Part shown: positions 39,071-46,718 of the stretch, piece by piece
Position numbering within the stretch: the first letter of the stretch is position 1
How the letters are laid out: every line of letters starts with the position of its first letter
Assembly: GCA_016721315.1 (NCBI GenBank)
Contig: JADKIL010000003.1
Coordinates: 827,560 to 891,559 of the forward strand
DNA length: 64,000 bases
Reading direction: 5' to 3'
Origin: Candidatus Villigracilis vicinus
Lineage (GTDB): Bacteria; Chloroflexota; Anaerolineae; Anaerolineales; Villigracilaceae
Translations under genes and position numbers: made by a program
Notes under the pieces: generated by a model
Told to the model about the DNA's origin: nothing
The model's input: the letters and a program-made list of their open reading frames with translations, nothing else
Database searches by the model: none

Positions 39071-40272
39071 TTCTTAATTTCATAAGCAACTAAACTATGG
39101 TCTTGCAAAAAGTAAATGTTCTCGCCATCCGAATAAAGTTTTATCACATCACGCATATTAAATTTTTGTGTTTTTTGAATCTCCCCGGTAAAAACATCAA
39201 GAAAATAATAAGTCGAGCTATATTTAGAATCGTCAGTTAATTCAGGATAGCGTTTGGCAACTATCCAATCGCCAAGAAACACACCGTCGCCACACAATCC
39301 TTTGTTCTCCCATAAGAGACGAACTTCAGTCTCTAATATTTCATACATATTGCAATACCCCGGCTCGTCATCTCCACTTGGAAAACGGTAACCATAAAGC
39401 AATTTTCTTCCTTCTACAACCTGAATTGGCGCAAATCCAAAGTATTCATCATCGGGAATTCGTGTTTTGGAAAGTATTTCCCCCGTCTTTGCGCTCAAGA
39501 CAACAACAAATTGATCTTGTATATTATCAACCGAGTCGCCCCTGACAAGAAAAAAATCTTCAACACCCATGTATCCTCTCCTGATGTATATCCCATCTGT
39601 TGAGTTGATCATTTTAAATAGATTGATTCCCGTTTCAGGGTCAACAGAATAAATTTCGCCTTCACCTTCGATAAAAAGATAGTTTCCGAATGCTTTCAAA
39701 AGACCACATGTGCGCTGCGAGGCTATTGCGTCATTCATAATTCTCCATACAACGCCACCGGTGAAAGAGTCGAAGGCGGCGGCGCCAGTGTATGTAAGAA
39801 CAAAAACCTTTCCATCTACAGCATCTACTGTGTAATCGCAAATATAACTAAGGTCATTCAATTGTATTTCCGCTAGCGCTTCGCAATCATTTAAATCATA
39901 TGTAAAAATATTATTGCCGCCATCGTTTGCCGTAAAAATAATATCATCTTGAGTTTTGACAATTTTCGGGCGGTATTTTGAATTACCAGAATTTATTTCG
40001 GGTTGATATTGGCACAAAGCAATACCTTCTTTTTTATCCAACACGGAAAACCCGCCTTCATATAAAACAAAAACAATCCTGTTCTTGCTTTTGTCTAAAA
40101 AAATAGTTTGAGCATTACCCTGATCATTTTGATAGGTCCAAACTTTCTGAAAAAGGTCTTTTGAGATTACAGGATCTTCCGCTACCTTTTGGGTGGAATC
40201 CAAATTTGTATACAGCAAGCATCCACAACATATTAAAGTTAAAACGATGAGACCTATGATTTTCTTCAACAT
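39067..40272 (-). CDS. Cassette B lipoprotein with PQQ-like beta-propeller (candidate immunity partner)
   Basis: 401 residues from ATG 40272, whose A is the last base of the effector B stop (TAATG); an in-frame ATG at 40284 overlaps more. Lipobox 'LTLICCGC'. The mature part has PQQ/WD-like blades: 'FVLYEGGFSVLDKKEGIALCQYQPE', 'VFVLTYTGAAAFDSFTGGVVWRIM', 'EIYSVDPETGINLFKMINS', 'VVLSAKTGEILSKTRIP', 'YYFLDVFTGEIQKTQKF'. These resemble BamB-like repeats. The gene is AT-rich. The next gene overlaps its stop by ATGA. As for the other cassettes, a protective role is inferred from position and lipidation only. Confidence 0.75.
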   Translation of the reverse strand: MLKKIIGLIVLTLICCGCLLYTNLDSTQKVAEDPVISKDLFQKVWTYQNDQGNAQTIFLDKSKNRIVFVLYEGGFSVLDKKEGIALCQYQPEINSGNSKYRPKIVKTQDDIIFTANDGGNNIFTYDLNDCEALAEIQLNDLSYICDYTVDAVDGKVFVLTYTGAAAFDSFTGGVVWRIMNDAIASQRTCGLLKAFGNYLFIEGEGEIYSVDPETGINLFKMINSTDGIYIRRGYMGVEDFFLVRGDSVDNIQDQFVVVLSAKTGEILSKTRIPDDEYFGFAPIQVVEGRKLLYGYRFPSGDDEPGYCNMYEILETEVRLLWENKGLCGDGVFLGDWIVAKRYPELTDDSKYSSTYYFLDVFTGEIQKTQKFNMRDVIKLYSDGENIYFLQDHSLVAYEIKK

Positions 40273-41720
40273 TACCACCCCCATTGACTTGGAGGAAAGC
40301 GCAAATCAATAATGGCGTTCATAATGGGGGTGGGAACATTAACCCATCGCCATCTATTATCTTCGCCTCCTAAAATATTGACATATTGCGAATCAGAAAC
40401 GCTTCCATGCACCTCGGGTCCTATCGTCCCCATACCGTCATAAACTCGGCAACCTGCCGTTGCATTTTCATTTAATGTTTGCCCTCTTCCGTTTATCTTC
40501 GGAAAGTCTTGAATGTCTTCTCCGGAAATATATTTTTGCCATCCTTGTTCAAGGGGCATTAAAGCAGGTGTTGTAAGCCATCCAAACGTATCATCTATTC
40601 CTTCAGGAACCTTTTTGAGATCGGTCAATGAAATATAACATTCCCCACCTCCACCTAACATGATGGGAGAGTATCCCCCCATACCCAACGCAATAAAAGA
40701 ATCGCGATATCGGTCAAGACTCGGGTGATCTTTATTAGGACCGGGCAACATATAACCTGTTCCATAAAAACTCACAATAGACGCGCCGGGGGTGGTTATT
40801 TCTATTCCGGGTGAATAAAAAAATCCAACTTGATTATTATCAGGCACACCAGATTCCATAAGGCGGCGCGTTTCAGGAATTCCTACAATGTTAAGGCTTT
40901 TAGAAATCCCAGCCCAATAACCAGCCGCATAATTGATACCAGCCTCAAAATAATCCGGCTTTCCTAAGTCAAATACTGAGTCCAGTGGATTCAAATCTAA
41001 AAACACATCTTTTCTTGCCTCTACCAGCTTCTTGTTATTAATTTGCTCCAAACCATATACACCCAAATCATAGAACGGATTTCTCTTTTCATCCAGCCAT
41101 ACTGCAGTTTTTTGGATTGTTTGATCTACTGTATCTCTATATATTCTCTGTGAATTAGTATATCCTTGATCCATGGCTACCAAAGAATTATCAGACGCTT
41201 GTCGAACTGCGGCGACAGAGTTGTTCCATGCTTGCGAGAGCGTCATGCTACCATTCCAGATGTTTTTGACATCAGTTACGATACTATTTACAGCATCTTT
41301 CGCATTATCCTTCACATTGGTTACGACATGGTTTACCTCGTTTCTTACCTGATTAATACCATCATTTATTGTGCCTTTGACTGTATCCCACCATCCAGTT
41401 CCACCATCTAAAGCAGGCACAGCCAGCCCCTTTGACCCACCCGTACTAACCTTCTCCTCGCCCGCCTTCCTGCTCTCATAATATGCGGACAGGCCCGCCT
41501 GCTGCTCTGCCTTCTCCGCCTGTTGGATAGCGTACCCGCGCTCTCCAGCGCGATAATCATCCCGCGCCTGTTGTTGTATTGCCTTTGCCTGTGCGATGTC
41601 ATACGCCTTTTCCCCTGCACGATAATCATCCTTCGCTCGTTGACTGGCTGCCTGCGTTTGCGCCGCTTTCGCATTCTGTTCTGCCTGCAAGGCTCCCACA
41701 ATGCGCTTCTCCTGCATCAT
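40272..41720 (-). CDS. Cassette B effector-like protein, unrecognised C-terminal domain
   Basis: 482 residues from the ATG pair at 41720. After the shared head, the coiled coil is of a second type ('RAKDDYRAGEKAYDIAQAKAIQQQARDDYRAGERGY') also found in cassette A. A helical stretch with 'VNHVVTNVKDNAKDAVNSIVTDVKNIW' follows. The C-terminal 280 residues contain 'GASIVSFYGTGYMLPGPNKDHPSLDRYRDSFIALG' and end in 'NAIIDLRFPPSQWGW'. A 'GCRVYDGMGTIGPEVHGSVSDSQYVN' segment with Cys and His recalls catalytic Cys/His motifs of transpeptidase-like proteins, but I cannot assign it. Upstream the linker is open to 41999 without a start. Confidence 0.65.
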   Translation of the reverse strand: MMQEKRIVGALQAEQNAKAAQTQAASQRAKDDYRAGEKAYDIAQAKAIQQQARDDYRAGERGYAIQQAEKAEQQAGLSAYYESRKAGEEKVSTGGSKGLAVPALDGGTGWWDTVKGTINDGINQVRNEVNHVVTNVKDNAKDAVNSIVTDVKNIWNGSMTLSQAWNNSVAAVRQASDNSLVAMDQGYTNSQRIYRDTVDQTIQKTAVWLDEKRNPFYDLGVYGLEQINNKKLVEARKDVFLDLNPLDSVFDLGKPDYFEAGINYAAGYWAGISKSLNIVGIPETRRLMESGVPDNNQVGFFYSPGIEITTPGASIVSFYGTGYMLPGPNKDHPSLDRYRDSFIALGMGGYSPIMLGGGGECYISLTDLKKVPEGIDDTFGWLTTPALMPLEQGWQKYISGEDIQDFPKINGRGQTLNENATAGCRVYDGMGTIGPEVHGSVSDSQYVNILGGEDNRWRWVNVPTPIMNAIIDLRFPPSQWGW

Positions 41721-41999
41721 GGCTTGATACGCCTTGCGTCCCGCATTCGTCCTGCCACCGCCGCCATCTCCTCCTTCATCCCCGCCGCCGCTGTTGCGCA
41801 GGGCGGCGAGTCGCGCCGCTTCCTCCTCCGCTCGCTTGCGCTGCCACTCCGCCAGGGTCGCTCCCAGCAGGGCGGTCGCTGCCCCACCCCACAGGATATT
41901 GGGGATTGGGGATTCGTCGCGTCGCCGTGGCGCCGTGGCGACAATTGATTGCCCGACGTGAACGACGTTCCAGGTTGGATGCTCATACCCTTGAAGACT
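41721..41999 (-). repeat. Linker upstream of effector B with a divergent 5' flank
   Basis: 41721-41900 is the linker found at the other cassettes, again with mostly synonymous differences plus one extra Gly codon. Beyond 41900 homology stops: no small membrane protein copy is present. The frame instead stays open for about 33 more codons to a TAA at 42000-42002, reading 'GYEHPTWNVVHVGQSIVATA' and 'RRRDESPIPNILWGG'. This flank may be a remnant of an extracellular domain, or chance translation of an intergenic repeat; an AAGACT/AGTCTT hairpin lies beside it. Confidence 0.6.
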
Positions 42000-42020
42000 T
42001 TAGTCTTGCCCGCCATGAGA

Positions 42021-42524
42021 TTAAGGATACTTAATGCCCCATTCATTAAGTATTTCTATGGCTTCTTCACGAGATATATCACTGTCAAATTCAAATGTGG
42101 AATAGTAAGCATCACATTCAACATTTAGGTCAATAGGTGAATATACACAGGTAACATAGATTGCATCTCGGATACGATCTCCATCAGAACGCACCTCTTC
42201 TCTTGAACCTTGGTAAAAATCCGTTTCTCTAATTGTATTTTCATCTACAATGACGATTCGTTTTTGTGAATAACGCGGATAAGGAGGGTCTCCCGCCTCA
42301 GAGAATTGTTCATATCCCCAAGTAATTCCGCTATTTATACTGTGTATTTCCCAACTTTCTGGAATACTAGGGATACCCATTTGCACTCGTTGAGGGTTAA
42401 ACTCTTTTCCATATTCCGATTCGGCTTTTTTGTGGTTAGAATAACTATAGGTATAAGGCACAATACAACAACATAAAACGATGACTATGAAGAAAGTGAT
42501 TAAGCAAGTAAATAAATATTTCAT
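42021..42524 (-). CDS. Cassette A lipoprotein-like protein (candidate immunity partner)
   Basis: 167 residues. The N-terminus 'MKYLFTCLITFFIVIVLCCC' is a membrane segment ending in three Cys, compatible with a lipobox. The mature part is polar, with 'RVQMGIPSIPESWEIHSINSG' and a C-terminal 'FDSDISREEAIEILNEWGIKYP'. No known family. It starts nine bases after the effector A stop codon. AT-rich. No small membrane protein gene follows; the next sequence leftward is the flank of linker B. Confidence 0.65.
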   Translation of the reverse strand: MKYLFTCLITFFIVIVLCCCIVPYTYSYSNHKKAESEYGKEFNPQRVQMGIPSIPESWEIHSINSGITWGYEQFSEAGDPPYPRYSQKRIVIVDENTIRETDFYQGSREEVRSDGDRIRDAIYVTCVYSPIDLNVECDAYYSTFEFDSDISREEAIEILNEWGIKYP

Positions 42525-42533
42525 TGGTTTACC

Positions 42534-43691
42534 CTATGGATTTCCAGTAGAAATATTTATTTCTTCCGACCATTCAAAAGACTGATCAAGTCTACCGCCC
42601 AATTCAATCCCCAACCCGCGCCCTGATATATCGGGAATAATTCCATCATTGGAGCCATTTTTATCATTATCAAGCCGAAAACGAGTTGCCGACTCCCAAG
42701 TTGATGAGTTTTTTATTTGGTAATGAAAAATGTATTTGCCATCGCCAACAGGTTCAACATTAATAGTGACTTTATAACTGCCTAAATACTCTTCAGACAA
42801 ATTCCCTTTTATTATTTTATCTAAACTCAGGCTGCGCAGAAATTCCACAACGCCAAATTGACTCACTTTGCAGACTGGATACTGTCCTTGGGGCGTGTCT
42901 GAAGATGCGCACTCATCTTTTACATTTTCCATATTTCCAGCAGTAATCTTTTCAATTGCCGCCTGTTTGACATTTTGAATGAATGTATGCTGCATAATAT
43001 CTTGGGTTAATCTTGAATTCGAATCAAAGATCAATTTATCTTTATCTGAGCTGCCTAATTCAAACAACCAAGTCATACCAAGGTCTACCCAGCCCATTGT
43101 TTGCGGGTTTGTATCGACCACTTTGTCAAGAACATAAGGTCTTATAAATTCCAAAACTCCATTGATAAATTGTGTTGCTTTCTCAGCAGTATCTGGATGC
43201 GTTTCAGAATACTTTGTAATTTTTTTACTTGTTCATATCTTTTTTGTATAGCCACACTTGTATTAATGACAACATTCTTTACTGTTGTGTAGGTGGAATT
43301 AACAGGTTGAATAATATGATCGTTCGTCCAAGTTTTTACCCCTTTCCATTTTTTGTACGATTTTTTTCCACCAAGGTGGCTCATATGTTGCCATAGGTGC
43401 GGCGAGTGGCTTTCCACCACTTACATTCACCTCTTTTGCCTGTTGGACAGCGTACTCGCGTTCCCCAGCGCGATAATCATCCCGCGCCTGTTGTTGTATT
43501 GCCTTTGCCTGTGCGATGTCATACGCCTTTTCCCCTGCACGGAAATCATCCTTCGCCCGTTGACTCGCTGCCTGCGTTTGTGCCGCTTTCGCATTCTGTT
43601 CTGCCTGCAAGGCTCCCACCATGCGCTTCTCCTGCATCATGGCAGGTATTATTTTTATAGGTTTGAATCTGGGGGTGTGTCTATTTTGCAT
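42534..43691 (-). pseudogene. Cassette A effector-like protein, two compensating frameshifts
   Basis: The first cassette of the array and the only one with its own start: ATG 43691 follows AGGAG, giving a unique 17-residue leader before 'MMQEKRMVGALQAEQNAKAAQ'. The coiled coil resembles cassette B. The frame shifts after 'WWKKIVQK'. Removing one A from an A6 run (about 43345-43355) restores 'WKGVKTWTNDHIIQPVNSTY', the helical repeat also seen in cassette C. A second shift after 'YEQVKK' is repaired by adding one A (about 43215-43222), leading to 'ITKYSETHPDTAEKATQFINGVLEFIRPYVLD' split over two frames. The corrected protein is about 386 residues. The C-terminal domain (about 200 residues) is unrecognised. 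Confidence 0.65.
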
Positions 43692-43693
43692 GT

Positions 43694-43743
43694 CCCCGCT
43701 CCTATGCTTTTGTTTTTTTGATTTTATTGCATAGAAAGCGGGG
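43694..43743 (-). promoter_or_regulatory. Hairpin that would hide the ribosome binding site of effector A
   Basis: On the minus strand CCCCGCTTTCTATGC (43743-43729) can pair with GCATAGGAGCGGGG (43707-43694) with one bulge. The AGGAG Shine-Dalgarno of effector A is inside the second arm, three bases from the start codon region. The loop is about 21 bases and A-rich. A translational switch is possible; this is inference. Confidence 0.5.
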
Positions 43744-43780
43744 ATAGGTTTACAGCTTTGTCAGGAAGATATTGCGATTA

Positions 43781-46243
43781 TTACGGTGCTTCGTAGATGA
43801 CGGCGCTGCCTTGTTGAAAGATCACTTTGAGATTTTGCGAGAACTTCTCTTCGTTAACCGGCACAGAAACGCGCTCCAGATTCCCGATGAAGATATAGCG
43901 GATATGGTAGCGCTCAATGATCGCCTGGGCTTCGTCCCAGCGGGCGGTGGTGTAGAGCATGGCAATGTCTGCTTCGCGGGAGCCATGCAGCTCATAATCG
44001 CCGCGCCATTGCGCTTCGTGACCGGGCCACCCCATCACAGCGGGATACCCCGTATAGGTGGAGACCCGCCCGTAATAGCTGTAACTGCCCCCAACGATTT
44101 CGGCGACGACGCCTTCGGGTTTAATTTGCAGGTAGGCGATGGCGGCGGCATCGTCGGCATTTTCACGTTGGACGCGTGCAAAGTCGTCGAGGTTGTATCC
44201 GAAGGCGGGTTTGAAGTTGTTGGTCTTGGTCATGATGCCGAATGCCGGGTAAAGCAGACCGCAGAAGATGACGAGTCCCATGACGATGCGGACGCTCACA
44301 TCGGCAAGCCCGCGCAGGTTTTGCAGGAGCCAGCCCACGCCAAACGCCGCGACAAGACTCCAGAGCATCCATGCCTGATAGTAGAACTTGAAGACGGTGT
44401 TGATGCGATACCCGAACTGGTCACGCAGGTAAACGAATTCAGGCGCGAGGACGAGCAGCGAGCCAAGTGTGAGCAAGAGCAGGGTAAAGGTAGCAGCCGA
44501 AATGGGACGGGCAGAAGGCGCTTCACTTTCTTCGGTGTCGGATTTTTGAAAGAGAAATGCCAGGGCTGGGATCAGCACTGCCAGCAAGGTGACCAGACTG
44601 CCAATGTGTTCCAGTCTGCGTAGGGAGGTGGCACCGAGGAACTGGAGGGCGGTCATGTTGTAGGAAGCGAGCATGGCGTTAATGAAATCTTTTTCAACGA
44701 TCAGGCTGATCGCGCCAAGTAGAACTGTCAGCAAGGCAAGCAGGAGGGTGACTCCCAGTCCAATGGAGAAGCCCAGCTTCCAGTTCGGGCGAGCCGTGTT
44801 CTTCTTCCAAAAATAAAGCAGCAGGGCAAAGATCGGAATGAGCAGCGTGCCCCACATCACCCAGAAGTGTGTGCCGCGTGTGGGGTACATGAAGTTGGGC
44901 AGGATCCCGCCTGCCTGTGACGAGAAACCAAGGTAGAACGGAAAATATAAAAGCAGTGAAAGGATGCCCAGCGGCAGCCCCAGCAGGAGCAGGTCTTCGA
45001 GGCGAGCCCAACCCCAGCCTTCTTCACTGGCACGCCATAAGACATAAGCAGAGACGATCAACGCGGCGGAGGTGAGAATATCCCAGGTGTTGAGGAATGC
45101 CAGCCCGCCGAGCACGAGAGCAGCGAAGAAAAAGCCGAGGGGCGCAATGCTCAGCCGCGCACCCATGAAGTTGACCTTGCCGCCTTTCCAGCCGCCGAGG
45201 AAGATGTTCAGCGCAACAGAGACCGCAAGCAGCCCGAAGGGAATTGCCAGCACATGCGGGTGCAAGTCGCCAAGCAGGAAGGAGAAGAAGGGGAACTCGT
45301 CGATCACTTCACGGTGACCGCCCATGATGTCGTAATCCTGGATGACGCGTGAGGCGCGCCACCACCATAGATAACGTTCTGGCAGCCAGCCCAGCGGCTC
45401 GATTGGCGGCTGGGAGAGTTCTTTCATATCCAGCCAGGTCCAGAAAGGTCCGCTCCATTCACCGCTGGCGGGGGTTTTTGTCCAGCCGAGCCCGAGGCGG
45501 TGCAGCACTTCCAGCAGGGCTTCGAAATTGGAGACCAGCAAAAGGAAGAGCGGCGCTAACAGACCATAGCCAATGGAGGATGGACGATGCGTTTGGTTAT
45601 CGTCCAGCGCCTGTCGTCCGCGGTCCAGAAGGTTATACACGATGCCGAACGAACCCAGCGCACCCAGCGCGAAGATCAGAGAGGTCATCAGGTTGTGGGC
45701 GGTGCTGCCATTGATGCTTGAAAGGCGGGCAAGCATGGCGGTTAACACATAGCCGAAGTAATAATAGGAGATGGCGTAGCCCGAAAGCCAGGCATCTTGC
45801 GGCGGGAAGGTTTCAGAGCGCAGGATGCTGTTGATGAACATCAACTCCATCGGCTTTTCAGTACTGGCAAGCTCTGGGTTGGCGGAGCGCACAAAGGCGA
45901 GGAAGGCGAAGGCGATAAAGAACAACACTTCTGCAGTAAGGATGAGGGCGACGTTGGAACGCAGAAATGAAAGGATCGCGGAGTAGTTCGTGAAAAGCGA
46001 CCAGAGACTCAGCCCGATCAGAATGGTGAGTGCCAGGGTCATTCCGCCAATGTCGTTGCGGGCAAAGCCGAAGGAAACAAATAGCCAGAATACATAGCCC
46101 CAAACGAGAAGCCCGGCTGTGCGGGCGAGGGTGTAACCGCGATCGCTCAGCGCCGGGAAGAGTTGATAGACCAGCGGAAAGGTCAACCAGCCGAGCAGTG
46201 TGAGAATGAGATACCAAATTGCGAATGCAGTCATAAGATTCAA
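43781..46243 (-). CDS. DUF2298 (YYY) multi-pass membrane protein
   Basis: An 820-residue protein with about 18 hydrophobic helices, of the DUF2298 / Chlor_Arch_YYY family. Characteristic elements are 'WLSGYAISYYYFGYVLTAML' near 150 (the Tyr-rich signature), 'EFPFFSFLLGDLHPHVLAIPF' near 310-330 and 'FNTWDILTSA'. The soluble end has 'GVVAEIVGGSYSYYGRVSTYTGYPAVMGWPGHEAQWRG' and 'EIIERYHIRYIFIGNLE'-like text. These proteins are thought to be GT-C-type glycosyltransferases; substrate unknown. It is the smaller paralogue of the C-terminal half of the giant protein at 46719. Start at ATG 46243 or 46234. Confidence 0.85.
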   Translation of the reverse strand: MNLMTAFAIWYLILTLLGWLTFPLVYQLFPALSDRGYTLARTAGLLVWGYVFWLFVSFGFARNDIGGMTLALTILIGLSLWSLFTNYSAILSFLRSNVALILTAEVLFFIAFAFLAFVRSANPELASTEKPMELMFINSILRSETFPPQDAWLSGYAISYYYFGYVLTAMLARLSSINGSTAHNLMTSLIFALGALGSFGIVYNLLDRGRQALDDNQTHRPSSIGYGLLAPLFLLLVSNFEALLEVLHRLGLGWTKTPASGEWSGPFWTWLDMKELSQPPIEPLGWLPERYLWWWRASRVIQDYDIMGGHREVIDEFPFFSFLLGDLHPHVLAIPFGLLAVSVALNIFLGGWKGGKVNFMGARLSIAPLGFFFAALVLGGLAFLNTWDILTSAALIVSAYVLWRASEEGWGWARLEDLLLLGLPLGILSLLLYFPFYLGFSSQAGGILPNFMYPTRGTHFWVMWGTLLIPIFALLLYFWKKNTARPNWKLGFSIGLGVTLLLALLTVLLGAISLIVEKDFINAMLASYNMTALQFLGATSLRRLEHIGSLVTLLAVLIPALAFLFQKSDTEESEAPSARPISAATFTLLLLTLGSLLVLAPEFVYLRDQFGYRINTVFKFYYQAWMLWSLVAAFGVGWLLQNLRGLADVSVRIVMGLVIFCGLLYPAFGIMTKTNNFKPAFGYNLDDFARVQRENADDAAAIAYLQIKPEGVVAEIVGGSYSYYGRVSTYTGYPAVMGWPGHEAQWRGDYELHGSREADIAMLYTTARWDEAQAIIERYHIRYIFIGNLERVSVPVNEEKFSQNLKVIFQQGSAVIYEAP

Positions 46244-46347
46244 ATGCCCTTAACCATGTGACGAAAACTCTGACATGCAGCCACCCTTACGCTTACCCGG
46301 CTGTTCTGATTGCAGTGTTCTCTGAATATACAAGCCAATGATGATAA

Positions 46348-46701
46348 TTATACGGGCAGGGAATGCCAACTGCCGTCAGAGCCGGGCTGAAAGTCCAGGA
46401 CGGAAGTGACGGCATCGAGGTTGAGCGGACCATAAAGATGCGGGAACAGATCCGCTTCAGAGATGTTATCCGCTGGCGGTCCGGCGGGCGCCTCCCACTT
46501 AAGCTCGGGCTTGAGCCGGGTTTCATCGACCACCAGCAGCACCAGGTCGGTGCGTCCGCGATAGAAGGCGTTGGCAACATGCAGTGCCTGTTTGTTGGTG
46601 GAAAAATGGATGAAGCCTTCTGTAGCGAGGCTCGGCGCTGTATATTCGCCGCGGGTTTGTGCGTCAGACCAATCCTGTTTGGATGTGATGTGAAGGATCA
46701 T
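46348..46701 (-). CDS. DUF952 family protein
   Basis: A 117-residue protein of the DUF952 family: 'MILHITSKQDWSDAQTRGEY' at the start, 'GFIHFSTNKQALHVANAFYRG' (conserved F-I-H-(F/C)-S), 'LLVVDETRLKPELKWE' and 'DLFPHLYGPLNLDAV'. The fold is related to ADP-ribosyltransferase-like domains, but no activity has been shown for most members. It lies between two DUF2298 genes on the same strand, with 104 bases of featureless sequence to the gene at 43781. Confidence 0.85.
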   Translation of the reverse strand: MILHITSKQDWSDAQTRGEYTAPSLATEGFIHFSTNKQALHVANAFYRGRTDLVLLVVDETRLKPELKWEAPAGPPADNISEADLFPHLYGPLNLDAVTSVLDFQPGSDGSWHSLPV

Positions 46702-46718
46702 GAATTCCTCTTTGGGGG

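Noticed and set aside
30168..43691. Array as an integrative element or phage moron region
   Set aside because: No integrase, attachment-site repeat or mobility gene is present at its borders; tandem duplication and recombination suffice.
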